From CAIWXH01 sp964555675 (GTDB taxonomy: Bacteria; Chloroflexota; Chloroflexia; Chloroflexales; Chloroflexaceae): a stretch of 64,000 bases of DNA. The notes below the pieces were generated by a model. That model did not search any database. It worked only from the letters and a program-made list of their open reading frames with translations, and was not told the DNA's origin. The DNA lies in NCBI GenBank assembly GCA_964555675.1, contig CAZKTU010000004.1:8565-72564 (forward strand), in the 5' to 3' direction. Shown here in pieces: positions 25,993 to 34,195 of this stretch (the first letter of the stretch is position 1; each line of letters starts with the position of its first letter). Made by a program: the position numbers and the translations under genes.

Positions 25993-26298
25993 TCAGGCGG
26001 CCCGCTCGAGGGCGCGCAGGAAGTTGATGATCGTGGCGGGCAGCTCGGCCTCGATATCGCCGACGCCCTCGACGTGGCAGGCGAGGGCCTCGCCGCAGAG
26101 CGGGCAGACCGGCTCGCTGGCGGCCACAGACCAGGGCGCGTCATCGGGGTGCTCGGCGATCATCCAGAGGGCCTTACTGCGCCTATCGGGCTTGACGTAC
26201 CAGCGGCCGGCGCGGCACCAGCGGCTCATGCAGAACTGCTCGCCCCACTCGCCCTTCGCCGCCTCGTCCCCATCGCCTGCCTGCTGTTTGTAGCTCAT
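25993..26298 (-). CDS. Small Cys-containing protein of unknown function
   Basis: 101 residues. A central CPLCGEALACH element and an earlier CMSRWC pair could bind zinc. The middle (SRWCRAGRWYVKPDRRSKALWMIAEHPDDAPWSV) is Trp/Arg-rich and the C-terminus is helical. No family recognised. An AAGGGGAAG purine stretch precedes the ATG, and TATAAG at 26314-26309 could be a -10 very close to the start. Confidence 0.6.
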   Translation of the reverse strand: MSYKQQAGDGDEAAKGEWGEQFCMSRWCRAGRWYVKPDRRSKALWMIAEHPDDAPWSVAASEPVCPLCGEALACHVEGVGDIEAELPATIINFLRALERAA

Positions 26299-26521
26299 CT
26301 CACTTCCCCTTATATCGCCGCGCCGCAGCGCGGGTAGTCATGCGACCGTCGTCGGGCGCTTCTGCGCCCATACTCCGTCGTATACAAGGGGCGTGCCGTA
26401 GCAATAGCTTACAGACACAGGTAACAACCGACCGGGCTGGATACAGCTGGGCCGGGGATGGTTTGGCCCTCCCCGAAGCCCCTGCCGGCAGACTCAACCG
26501 GGCAGGCTGGCATGACCCTGA

Positions 26522-29071
26522 TCAGGCGGCGGGGCCGGCCGAATCGTCGCGCTGCAGCACCTCGCGCGAGCGACCACCCTCGGCCGGGCCGACGATACCC
26601 TGCTGCTCGAGCAGGTCGATCAGCTGGGCGGCCTTGCTATAGCCGATGCGCATGCGGCGCTGCAGCAGCGAGGCCGAGGCGCGCTGGTGCTGGCGGACCA
26701 GATCGATCGCCTGGGGCAGCAGCTCGTCCTGTTCGCCCGTGCTGAGGAACTCGGCGGGGGCCCTGTAGGCCTCGTCGGCCGGGCCGGCAGAGGCGACGTA
26801 CTGAGCGCCGCCGGCGGGGGCGGCCTCTGCGTCCTGGCGGGGGGCGCCGGCCTCGGGGGGTGTGGCGGGGCGCGGGCCGGGGAGGGCGCCGCTGTAGGCC
26901 GGGCCATTCATGCCGAGAGAGCCGCCGGGCTTCGCGCTGGCGGCCTCCTCGGGCGGCGAGGCCTTGCGCCAGAACTCGACCAGCTTCTCGACCTCGCGGT
27001 CGGAGACATAGGTGCCCTGGATGCGCACCAGCTTGGCGGCGTCTGCGGCCATATAGAGCATATCGCCGCGACCGAGCAGTTGGTCGGCGCCAGGGACGTC
27101 GAGGATGACCCGGCTATCGACCTGCGAAGTGACGGCGAAGGCGATGCGCGAGGGGAAGTTGGCCTTGATCAGGCCGGTGATCACATCGACCGAGGGGCGC
27201 TGGGTGGCGATGATCAGGTGGATGCCCGTGGCGCGCGCCATCTGGGCCAGGCGGCAGATATAGGTCTCGACCTCGTCGGGGGCCATCATCATCAGGTCGG
27301 CCAGCTCGTCGATGATGATCAGGATATAGGGCATCGGCTCGAGGTCCGAGCGCTTGCGGGCCAGCTGCTTGTAGCTGTCGAGGTTGCGCACGCCGTGGCG
27401 GGCGAAGATCTTGTAGCGCCGCTCCATCTCGCGCGTCGCCCACTTCAGGGTGGGGACGACCCGCTCGAGCTCGGTGACCACGGGCGAGAGCAGGTGCGGG
27501 ATGTGGTTGTAGACGATCATCTCGACCATCTTGGGGTCGACGAGGATCAGCTTCAGCTCGTCGGGGGTGTGGCGCAGCAGCAGGCCGCAGAGGAAGGTAT
27601 TGATCGCGACCGACTTGCCCGAGCCGGTGGCGCCGGCCACCAGCAGGTGGGGCATCTTGGTCATGTCGGCGATCACCGGCGTACCGCTGACGTCCTTGCC
27701 GAGGGGCAGCTTCAGGCGGCCGCGGCTCTGCTCGAACTCCTCGCCGTCCATCACCTCGCGCAGGCCGACCACCGAGATCGAGGAGTTGGGGATCTCGATG
27801 CCGACGGCCGATTTGCCGGGGATGGGGGCCTCGATGCGGATGGAGGAGGCGGCCAGGGCCAGGGCCAGGTCCTTCTCGAGGGAGGTAATCTTGCTGACCT
27901 TGACGCCGACGGCGGGCTGCACCTCGAACTGGGTGACGGCGGGGCCAGGGTTGACGTGGACGACCTGAGCCTCGACCTTGAAGCTGGCCAGGGTGTCCTC
28001 GATCAGGCGCGAGCGGCGCCTGATGTCGTCGTCGGCGATGGCATTGCCGGCCAGGGTGGGGTCGAGCATCTCGAGGGTCGGCAGGGGCCAGGCCCGGTGG
28101 ACCGCCGAGATCTCGAAGCCCTCGAGGGCCTCTTGCACAATCTCGCGCGGCGGGGCGGGGGCGGCCGCCACCACGGCGGGGGCCTCGGGCTGGGCCTTCG
28201 CCTCGGGGGGTGGGGCGACGGCGCGGGGCGGCGGGGGCACATTGATCGTCGGGCCGACGGCGGGGGCTTTGGGCGCCGGGGCGGGCGGCGGGGCCGGCTC
28301 TCCGGGGCGCTGGAAGAGGCTGGCGCGGGTGGGGCGCGCGGCGATCGGAGTGGGCACCAGCTCGTCGTCGGCGCCCTGGGGGGGCGGGGTGAAGGGCAGG
28401 TCGGCGTCGGCGAGGGCCGGGCGGCTCGGCTGACGGGGGCGGGCGACGGGCGGCGCGCTCCAGAGCAGGGCCCAGAAGGCCGCGGCGCGCACGGCCATGC
28501 CGCCCAGCAGCTCGCGCAGGGTGATATTGAAGGTGAGCAACACGCCGGCCAGGCCGAAGATCAGCACGACCAGCACCGCGGCAGGGCGGCCGATCGCCCG
28601 GTCGAGGCCCTCGACCATCCAGAAGCCGAACCAGCCGCCGCCCTGGTTGACCCGGTCGACCATGGGCAGGCTGTGGGCGGGGAACTCGAGCAGGTTGAGG
28701 ATGGCCGCGATGATCAGGCCCGTGCCGGCCACATTGGCCCCGGTGAGCTTCGAGTCGCGAAACTGCTCCTGGATCAGGATGGCGATGCCGAGCAGGCCCA
28801 GGGTCACCGGCACGACAATTGCGCCCCCACCGAAGGCCGTGCGCACGGCCTCGACATAGAGCGCGCCCGCGCCCCCCGCGATGCCCGTGGCGAAGAAGAT
28901 AATCGTGACCAGGGCGATCGTGATCAGGCCGAGGGCGAAGAGGTCGCGCTGGTGCTCGGGGCGCAGGCTCAGGCCGATGCCCGGCTCGGCGCGCGAGCCC
29001 TTGCGCGGAGCCCGGCTCTTCGCCGCTGGCTTGCGCCCGCTCGACGGCCTGTTGCTGCCTCGTGCCGCCAT
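26522..29071 (-). CDS. ftsK: DNA translocase FtsK
   Basis: 849 residues. Four N-terminal membrane segments (residues about 45-200) are followed by a Pro/Ala-rich linker (about 215-320). The alpha/beta motor has Walker A GATGSGKSVAIN, LILVDPKMVEM, LIIIDELADLMMMA (Walker B) and ATQRPSVDVITG. The C-terminal gamma domain is a winged helix (LLQRRMRIGYSKAAQLIDLLEQQGIV). It pumps DNA at the division septum to aid chromosome segregation and dimer resolution. A second Pro/Ala/Gly-rich insert separates motor and gamma domains. Divergent from the DUF2089 operon. Confidence 0.95.
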   Translation of the reverse strand: MAARGSNRPSSGRKPAAKSRAPRKGSRAEPGIGLSLRPEHQRDLFALGLITIALVTIIFFATGIAGGAGALYVEAVRTAFGGGAIVVPVTLGLLGIAILIQEQFRDSKLTGANVAGTGLIIAAILNLLEFPAHSLPMVDRVNQGGGWFGFWMVEGLDRAIGRPAAVLVVLIFGLAGVLLTFNITLRELLGGMAVRAAAFWALLWSAPPVARPRQPSRPALADADLPFTPPPQGADDELVPTPIAARPTRASLFQRPGEPAPPPAPAPKAPAVGPTINVPPPPRAVAPPPEAKAQPEAPAVVAAAPAPPREIVQEALEGFEISAVHRAWPLPTLEMLDPTLAGNAIADDDIRRRSRLIEDTLASFKVEAQVVHVNPGPAVTQFEVQPAVGVKVSKITSLEKDLALALAASSIRIEAPIPGKSAVGIEIPNSSISVVGLREVMDGEEFEQSRGRLKLPLGKDVSGTPVIADMTKMPHLLVAGATGSGKSVAINTFLCGLLLRHTPDELKLILVDPKMVEMIVYNHIPHLLSPVVTELERVVPTLKWATREMERRYKIFARHGVRNLDSYKQLARKRSDLEPMPYILIIIDELADLMMMAPDEVETYICRLAQMARATGIHLIIATQRPSVDVITGLIKANFPSRIAFAVTSQVDSRVILDVPGADQLLGRGDMLYMAADAAKLVRIQGTYVSDREVEKLVEFWRKASPPEEAASAKPGGSLGMNGPAYSGALPGPRPATPPEAGAPRQDAEAAPAGGAQYVASAGPADEAYRAPAEFLSTGEQDELLPQAIDLVRQHQRASASLLQRRMRIGYSKAAQLIDLLEQQGIVGPAEGGRSREVLQRDDSAGPAA

Positions 29072-29156
29072 GCTCGCTCCTTATCCGCCCTTGTGGGGGC
29101 CGAAGGCCACGCGCCCCCGCCCCAGACAGCGGCAAAGGGCCGCCGCCCTGGGCCGC

Positions 29157-29165
29157 ATTATAGCA
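29157..29165 (-). promoter_or_regulatory. Extended -10 promoter of ftsK
   Basis: Minus-strand TGC-TATAAT, hexamer 29162-29157, about 85 nt before the ftsK ATG; no -35 match. Confidence 0.55.
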
Positions 29166-29243
29166 CACATGCGCGTGCCGCGCCCCCCCTTGAGCCGCAT
29201 GCGTGTGGAGTATTTCAGCGCGTAGGTAAATATCACCAACCCA

Positions 29244-29272
29244 TTGACAATATTCTACAAATGTGATAATAT
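29244..29272 (+). promoter_or_regulatory. Strong sigma70-type promoter of the leader ORF/DUF2089 operon
   Basis: TTGACA (29244-29249), 17-bp spacer, TAATAT (29267-29272) with TG one base upstream (extended -10). The surrounding 29220-29330 is strikingly AT-rich for this genome. Predicted start near 29280, about 60 nt before the leader ORF. This is the closest match to consensus in the window. Confidence 0.85.
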
Positions 29273-29338
29273 CGCCATGCGATTAACGATAAACACCAAC
29301 GATACAGCAATAATCACCAAGCAGTAGGAGAGCACCCC

Positions 29339-29440
29339 ATGCAGCAGCGTGAGCGCCGACTGCGCAGGGTCCTGGCCCGCGCCAGGAGCTGCCGCCCGCC
29401 GTACGAGTTAGCCCGCGGCCTTGCCCTCTGCCGGAGGTAG
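29339..29440 (+). CDS. 33-residue Arg-rich small ORF (leader peptide or small protein)
   Basis: ATG at 29339 is preceded by TAGGAG at ideal spacing and lies about 60 nt after a near-consensus promoter. It runs 33 codons to TAG at 29438-29440. The peptide begins MQQRERRLRRVLARARS and is extremely rich in Arg (about one third), with two Cys. Another ribosome site and the DUF2089 gene follow 50 nt later. It may be a translated leader controlling the operon or a small nucleic-acid-binding peptide. Nothing recognised by family. Confidence 0.5.
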   Translation: MQQRERRLRRVLARARSCRPPYELARGLALCRR

Positions 29441-29490
29441 CGGCCTTGCCCACAGCCGCAGATTATCAGCAAGAGGAATGAGGAGAGCGT

Positions 29491-29850
29491 ATGCACCGTA
29501 TCATCACCCGTGACCCCGTCAGCGGGGGCGAGCTGATCGTCACCAGGCTCGAGTGCCCGGAGAGCGGGATCGTGATCGAGGGCCAGTTCAGCCTCGGCTG
29601 GATCGGCCGCCTCGGCCCCGAGCAGCTCGAGTTCGTCGAGCTGCTGGTCAAAAACCGCGGCAACATTCAGAAACTCGCCGCCGAGCTCGAGATCGCCTAC
29701 AACACGGCCCGCGCCCGCCTCGACGAGATCGTCACCGCCCTGGGCGGCGCCCCCGAGAGCGACGGCAAGCCGGATCGACGCCAGGTCCTCGACCGTCTCG
29801 CCGCGAAAGAGATCAACGTCGAGGAGGCCATGCGCCTGCTGAAGAGCTAA
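29491..29850 (+). CDS. DUF2089-family protein
   Basis: 119 residues. The core LGPEQLEFVELLVKNRGNIQKLAAELEIAYNTARARLDEIVTALG is the DUF2089 helix-turn-helix-like segment, usually placed next to adhesin-like DUF4097 proteins. The C-terminus (RRQVLDRLAAKEINVEEAMRLLKS) is a SHOCT-like helix pair, repeated in the next two genes. A DNA-binding regulatory role is likely from the helix-turn-helix resemblance. GAGGAGAG precedes the ATG. Confidence 0.85.
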   Translation: MHRIITRDPVSGGELIVTRLECPESGIVIEGQFSLGWIGRLGPEQLEFVELLVKNRGNIQKLAAELEIAYNTARARLDEIVTALGGAPESDGKPDRRQVLDRLAAKEINVEEAMRLLKS

Positions 29851-29908
29851 CTGCTCGCAAGCCATGCTTACGGCAGAACAAGAAACGGCAGCCGCAACGG
29901 GAATACCT

Positions 29909-30265
29909 ATGCAGAACGAGCGCGACCGCATCCTGAAGATGGTCGAGGCCGGCCAGGTCTCGGCGGCCGAGGCCAGCCAGCTGCTCAACGCCCTGACGGC
30001 CGAGCAGCGCGCCGCCGACCGCAGCCGCTCGCGCCTGGTGCGCGTGCGCGTCACCGACCTGCACACCGGGCGCCAGAAGGCCAACGTCACCATCCCGATC
30101 GGCCTGGTCAACGTCGGCCTGCGCCTCGGCGCACGCCTGGCCCCCCAGCTCAGCGGCAGCGCCCTCGAGGATCTGCTGCGCGGCGTCGAGCGGGGCGCCA
30201 ACGGGCGTCTGCTCGAGTGGCAAGACCTCGAGGAGGGCGAGCGAGTCGAGCTGTTCGTAGAGTAG
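29909..30265 (+). CDS. SHOCT-like domain protein
   Basis: 118 residues from MQNERDRILKMVEAG; an upstream ATG at 29864 would add 15 residues, and neither start has a strong ribosome site. Residues 1-35 (ERDRILKMVEAGQVSAAEASQLLNAL) are the SHOCT-like short helical hairpin. The rest (LVRVRVTDLHTGRQKANVTIPIGLVNVGLRLGARLAPQL) is a beta-containing domain common in DUF2089/DUF4097 operons. Probably a cytoplasmic partner of the following solenoid protein. Function not established. Confidence 0.75.
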   Translation: MQNERDRILKMVEAGQVSAAEASQLLNALTAEQRAADRSRSRLVRVRVTDLHTGRQKANVTIPIGLVNVGLRLGARLAPQLSGSALEDLLRGVERGANGRLLEWQDLEEGERVELFVE

Positions 30266-30282
30266 CGAAGGGAGCATCGATT

Positions 30283-31920
30283 ATGACTGAGCAGCGTTTC
30301 CCCGCCGGCGCCGAGCCGCGGGTCCGTATTTCGCGCGTCCGATCCGACCTGAGGATCAGCGCCTGGGACAAGGAGACGATCCTGGTCGAGTCCGACGAGC
30401 GGCTGCGCGAGCTTTACCTGGAAGGCGACGAGCTGGTCATCGACGGCGGCGATGACGACCTCACCCTGCACGTGCCCGCCCGCACCGCCATCCTGATCGG
30501 CCGCTGCGACAGCGATGTGCAGGTCGAAGGCGTGGCCAGCCTGGCCATCGAGCGGGCGGACGGCGATCTCGAGATCGAGGCCGTCGGCGGGACGATCAGC
30601 GTCGGCAGCGTCGGCGGCGACATGGAGGTCAGAGGCCTGGCCGCGCCGCTGCAGCTCGGCAACGTCGGCGGCGACCTCGACATCACGGCGGCCGGCCCCG
30701 AGGCCGCCCTGATCATCGGCGAGGTCGGCGGCGACCTCGAGGCCACCGGCGTCGCCAACGTGCAGGCGAGCCAGGTCGGCGGCGACCTCGGCCTCGCGGG
30801 CGAGCTGGGGGCGGTGAGCCTGGGCAATGTGGGCGGCGACCTGAGCTGCGGCCCCGTGCGCGAGCTACGGGCCGGCAACGTGAGCGGCGACCTGAACTGC
30901 GGCCCCGTGGCCGAGCGCCTCGAGCTGGGCAATGTGGGCGGCGACGTCGACCTGGCCAACCTCGCCGGCTCGCTCGAGCTGGGCAGCGTCGGCGGCGACC
31001 TGAACCTGCGGGCGAACCTCGCGCCCGGCGCGAAGGCCCGGGCGGTCGTCGGCGGCGATGTCGACCTGCGCCTGGACGCCGAGCCCAACCTGACCCTCAC
31101 GGCCGTGATCGGCGGCGATCTGCGCGGCGTCGAGGCGGCCGACGGGTACGGCCGCAAACGCGTCAATCTGCGCTACGGCGCCGGCGAGGCCACCCTCGAG
31201 CTGACCGTCGCCGGCGACCTGCGCATCGGCGGCGGCAAGAGCCCCGAGAGCCGTAGCAGCAGCGCGAGCTTCGACAGCGAGTTCGGGCGCGACTGGGAGG
31301 AGTTCGGCCAGGAGATGGGCGAGCTGGGCCGCGAGCTGGGCCGCCTGGGCCGCGAGATCGCCGACGAGGTCACGGCGGCCCTCAGCGCGGGCGGCGCGGC
31401 CAAAGGCGCCGCCTGGGCCGAGGACGTCGCCCGCCGCGTCGAGGAGAAGGCCCGCCGCGTCCAGCAGCAGGCCGAGGAGAAGGCCCGCCGCGTCGAGGAG
31501 AAGGCCCGCCGTACCGGCGAGCAGAGTCGCGTGCGGGTCAAGATCAACGAGCGCGAGTGGCAGCTCGACCCCGAGCGCCTCGAGCGGATCAAAGAGCAGG
31601 CCCGCCGCGCCGCCGCCGAGGGCCTCTCGGGCGCCCTCGAGGCGGTCGAACGCGCCCTGAGCCGCATGCACGCACCCGGCGCGCCCGTGCCCCCGACCCC
31701 GCCCACCCCGCCCACCCCGCCCGCGCCCCCGCGGGCCCCCGTCACGGGGCAGACCATTCGCATCCATAGCGTCGTCGAGGATGAGCCCGGCGACCTGCCG
31801 GCCTCGCCCGCGCCAGCCCGGCCGTCGATCGACCAGGAGCGCGAGACCATCCTGCGCATGATCGCCGAGGGCCGCATCTCGCCCGAGGAGGGCGATCTGC
31901 TGCTCGAGGCACTAGGCTAA
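30283..31920 (+). CDS. DUF4097-type beta-solenoid protein with coiled coil and SHOCT-like tail
   Basis: 545 residues from MTEQRFPAG, with GAAGGGAG upstream. Residues about 20-310 hold ten or so copies of a roughly 15-20-residue repeat centred on VGGDL (for example NVGGDLDIT, EVGGDLEAT, NVGGDLSCG), as expected for a right-handed beta-solenoid of the DUF4097 adhesin-like class. Residues about 325-460 are Arg/Glu-rich with RRVEEKARR heptads, likely coiled coil. A Pro/Thr stretch follows, then a C-terminal ETILRMIAEGRISPEEGDLLLEAL SHOCT-like hairpin matching the previous protein. No signal peptide or membrane segment. Possibly an envelope-stress or scaffold component. Confidence 0.82.
   Translation: MTEQRFPAGAEPRVRISRVRSDLRISAWDKETILVESDERLRELYLEGDELVIDGGDDDLTLHVPARTAILIGRCDSDVQVEGVASLAIERADGDLEIEAVGGTISVGSVGGDMEVRGLAAPLQLGNVGGDLDITAAGPEAALIIGEVGGDLEATGVANVQASQVGGDLGLAGELGAVSLGNVGGDLSCGPVRELRAGNVSGDLNCGPVAERLELGNVGGDVDLANLAGSLELGSVGGDLNLRANLAPGAKARAVVGGDVDLRLDAEPNLTLTAVIGGDLRGVEAADGYGRKRVNLRYGAGEATLELTVAGDLRIGGGKSPESRSSSASFDSEFGRDWEEFGQEMGELGRELGRLGREIADEVTAALSAGGAAKGAAWAEDVARRVEEKARRVQQQAEEKARRVEEKARRTGEQSRVRVKINEREWQLDPERLERIKEQARRAAAEGLSGALEAVERALSRMHAPGAPVPPTPPTPPTPPAPPRAPVTGQTIRIHSVVEDEPGDLPASPAPARPSIDQERETILRMIAEGRISPEEGDLLLEALG
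30607..31110 (+). repeat. In-gene repeats coding for VGGDL units
   Basis: GTCGGCGGCGAC-type codon blocks recur roughly every 51-72 bp within the solenoid gene. Nucleotide identity between units is high only in the VGGDL core, indicating an old amplification kept by protein structure. Confidence 0.7.
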
Positions 31921-31969
31921 CCCTGGCGGGGCTTCGGGGAGGCCAGGCCCACCCCCCAGCCCCCCCCAC

Positions 31970-33313
31970 CTACAGCCTGTTCCCGAACACGCCCGCCCAG
32001 GTAGCCCCGCCGCCGCAGCTGTGCACAAAGATAAAGCCCAGGCCGGCGATGGTGATCGGGCCGAAGGAGACCTGACTGTCGGCGACCAGGGTGGCGATCA
32101 GGCCGCCCGCGAGGCCGGCGACCAGGGTGCCGATGCCGGTGATCGCGCTGAAGGCCGCGATCGAGGCCCCCCGGTGCTCTGATGGCGCCCGCTCCATCAT
32201 CACATTGGACAGGCCCTGGGCGAGCCCCGGCCAGAACACCCCCGAGAAGATCGAGGTGAGCCAGAGCGGGATGATATTGGTGGGCGTCGAGAGCACCCAT
32301 CCCCAGGGCAACAGGATCACGCCGATCACACAGGCCACCACGACCCGGCGATACCCCAGCCTGTCTTGCAGGCGGCCCACCAGGGGCCCGAAGACGAGGG
32401 AGACGGCGCTGGTGACGACGGCGGTCAGGCCGAGGGTGGCGAAGCTGAGATTCAGGACAGTCAGGCCATAAGCGCTGAAGAAGGGCGTGGCGATACCGGT
32501 GGCGAGGGCCCAGCCCACATTGGCCGCCACGAAGCTACGAAAGGCCCGGTCGCGCAGCGGCGCGCCGGCCATCTCGCGCAGGCTCACCTGCGACCGCGGC
32601 TGCAGCGGCGGCTCGGCCTGACGCGCCACCAGGGCGGCCGCCCCGAAGGCGGCGAGTAGGGCCACCCCGAAGATCAGCGCATAGCCGAGGGTCTCGAGGC
32701 CGCGGCCCTTCATCACGTCGAGGGCCATGCCGGCCAGGTAGGTGGTCGCCATCGCCGAGACGGCGGCCACCGTGTTGCGCACCCCGAAGTAACTGCCCCG
32801 CTCGCGGGGGGGCACGAGGTCGCTCATCCAGCTCAGCCAGGCGTTGCCCGCGATGCCGTTGAGGAAGTATGAGCAGGCCAGCCCCACGAAGAAGACCGCC
32901 AGTTGCGCGCCGCCGAGGAAGCTCATGAACGGCAGCGCCAGCAGCAGAGCCCAGATCAGGCGCCCGCCCAGGGCCCCATAGAGCACCAGGCCCTGCCGGT
33001 TGCCCACCCGCTCCTCGAGGTAGGCCCCGAGAAAGCCCGAGGCCTGGCCGATAAAGGGCAAGGCGCCCAGCAGCCCCAGCTGGAAGCTGTTCGCGCCGAG
33101 CAGCATGGCGAAGCCGGTGAGGAAGACGCTGCCGCCGATCGCCCCGGTGATACTGATGTTGACCGTCGCGACCGCACCCTCGATCGTCGAGATGCGCATC
33201 GCGCGGCGGACCTCTGACGGCGAGAGGGCGGCGGGCTGCGGCGAGGCGGGTGTGGTCTCGGTCTCGGCCAGGTCGGGGTGCCCGGCCTGGCGCACCGGTG
33301 AGAGCGTGCCCAT
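31970..33313 (-). CDS. Major facilitator superfamily transporter
   Basis: 447 residues with about 12 hydrophobic segments in two halves. A 40-residue hydrophilic N-terminus is followed by ISTIEGAVATVNISITGAIGGSVFLTGFAMLLG. The loop between segments 2 and 3 is YLEERVGNRQGLVLYGALGGRLIW, and between 8 and 9 GRLQDRLGYRRVVVACVIG (MFS G-x-x-x-D-R-x-G-R/Y-R-R-type loop). Substrate unknown. AAGGAAG precedes the ATG. It has its own promoter and is convergent with the DUF4097 operon, divergent from cvpA. Confidence 0.88.
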   Translation of the reverse strand: MGTLSPVRQAGHPDLAETETTPASPQPAALSPSEVRRAMRISTIEGAVATVNISITGAIGGSVFLTGFAMLLGANSFQLGLLGALPFIGQASGFLGAYLEERVGNRQGLVLYGALGGRLIWALLLALPFMSFLGGAQLAVFFVGLACSYFLNGIAGNAWLSWMSDLVPPRERGSYFGVRNTVAAVSAMATTYLAGMALDVMKGRGLETLGYALIFGVALLAAFGAAALVARQAEPPLQPRSQVSLREMAGAPLRDRAFRSFVAANVGWALATGIATPFFSAYGLTVLNLSFATLGLTAVVTSAVSLVFGPLVGRLQDRLGYRRVVVACVIGVILLPWGWVLSTPTNIIPLWLTSIFSGVFWPGLAQGLSNVMMERAPSEHRGASIAAFSAITGIGTLVAGLAGGLIATLVADSQVSFGPITIAGLGFIFVHSCGGGATWAGVFGNRL

Positions 33314-33382
33314 CGTGTCGATCTTCCTTGGTGCCCCCCTCGGGGCCTTTACTATCTAGACGCGTCTTGGGCGCCTGCGAGA

Positions 33383-33410
33383 ATCGTACCCACCCACGTT
33401 CTTCTGTCAA
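33383..33410 (-). promoter_or_regulatory. Promoter of the MFS gene
   Basis: Minus-strand TTGACA (33410-33405), 16-bp spacer, TACGAT (33388-33383). The -35 is perfect. Predicted start near 33376, leader about 60 nt. Confidence 0.7.
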
Positions 33411-33448
33411 CTGGCCCGGGTATGATAGCGGGCTGAAAGACGGCTGTA

Positions 33449-33457
33449 TGCTATAAT
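33449..33457 (+). promoter_or_regulatory. Extended -10 promoter of cvpA-mutS2
   Basis: TGC-TATAAT, hexamer 33452-33457, perfect -10, with no -35. About 72 nt before the cvpA ATG. Confidence 0.65.
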
Positions 33458-33529
33458 CGCGGTGCGGTAGCGCCGCCCGCCCGACGAACTCTTGCTCGGG
33501 CAGCTTATGACCGGGAAGCTGAGAGCCGC

Positions 33530-34081
33530 ATGAACCTGATCGACCTCCTGTTTATTCTTATCTTCTTCGGCATGCTTGCGGCCGGCTTCTTCCAGGGCAT
33601 GATCAGGCTCCTCGTGCTGATTGTAGCCCTCTACCTCGCCGTGGTCCTCGCCAGCCTCTACTACGCCCCCCTGGGCGAGTTTTTCGTGCGCAACTTCGAC
33701 GCCCAGCGCTATGTGGGCCAGTACATCGCCTTCTTTCTGGTGATGTTCGTCGCCTTCTTATTGCTCTCGTTCGCCGGGATCTACACCTTCCGCTACGCCA
33801 AACTGCCCGGCAGCCTCGAGTATCTCGACCGCATCGTCGGCACGGTCCTCGGTATGTTCATGGGCGCCCTGCTGGTGGGCATCTTCTCCTCGCTGCTCTG
33901 GAATCTTATGATTGTGCGCGGCGGACGCAATATCGACCTGCCGCTCTTCCAGAGCATCGGCACCGCGATCGCCAACTCTACCCTCGAGCGCTACTTCTCT
34001 ACCGTCATCTTGCCACTCGCCTATAACCGCATCGACCCGATCCTGCCCGAGGGCGCCGACCTGCTCTTCCAGGTCCAGTAG
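33530..34081 (+). CDS. cvpA: CvpA family membrane protein
   Basis: 183 residues with four hydrophobic segments: LIDLLFILIFFGMLAAGFFQGMIRLL, LIVALYLAVVLASLYYA, QYIAFFLVMFVAFLLLSFAG and IVGTVLGMFMGALLVGIFSSLL. The N-terminal D-x(5)-G-x(3-5)-G-x-x-R-G pattern is CvpA-like. The family is linked to colicin V export in E. coli and to envelope maintenance more widely; the molecular role is unclear. It sits immediately before mutS2, an arrangement shared with several Gram-positive genomes. Confidence 0.85.
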   Translation: MNLIDLLFILIFFGMLAAGFFQGMIRLLVLIVALYLAVVLASLYYAPLGEFFVRNFDAQRYVGQYIAFFLVMFVAFLLLSFAGIYTFRYAKLPGSLEYLDRIVGTVLGMFMGALLVGIFSSLLWNLMIVRGGRNIDLPLFQSIGTAIANSTLERYFSTVILPLAYNRIDPILPEGADLLFQVQ

Positions 34082-34145
34082 GGGCAAAAACTCGGCCCCC
34101 TGAATGAGGCGCCGCGGCATATCCTGTGCTAACCTAACTTTGACC

Positions 34146-34165
34146 AGGGGCCACCTGTGGCCCCT
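34146..34165 (+). terminator. Hairpin between cvpA and mutS2
   Basis: AGGGGCCAC (34146-34154) pairs with GTGGCCCCT (34157-34165) with a 2-nt tip, followed by GTTGT. The tight tip and poor U-tract make it a weak terminator or processing site, so mutS2 may be partly read through from cvpA. Confidence 0.4.
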
Positions 34166-34195
34166 GTTGTATGCCCACGTTCAGGCAATTCTCGT

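Noticed and set aside
26687..29266. An 859-residue plus-strand frame opposite ftsK
   Set aside because: Antisense shadow of ftsK with Gly/Asp/His-rich composition and no motif.
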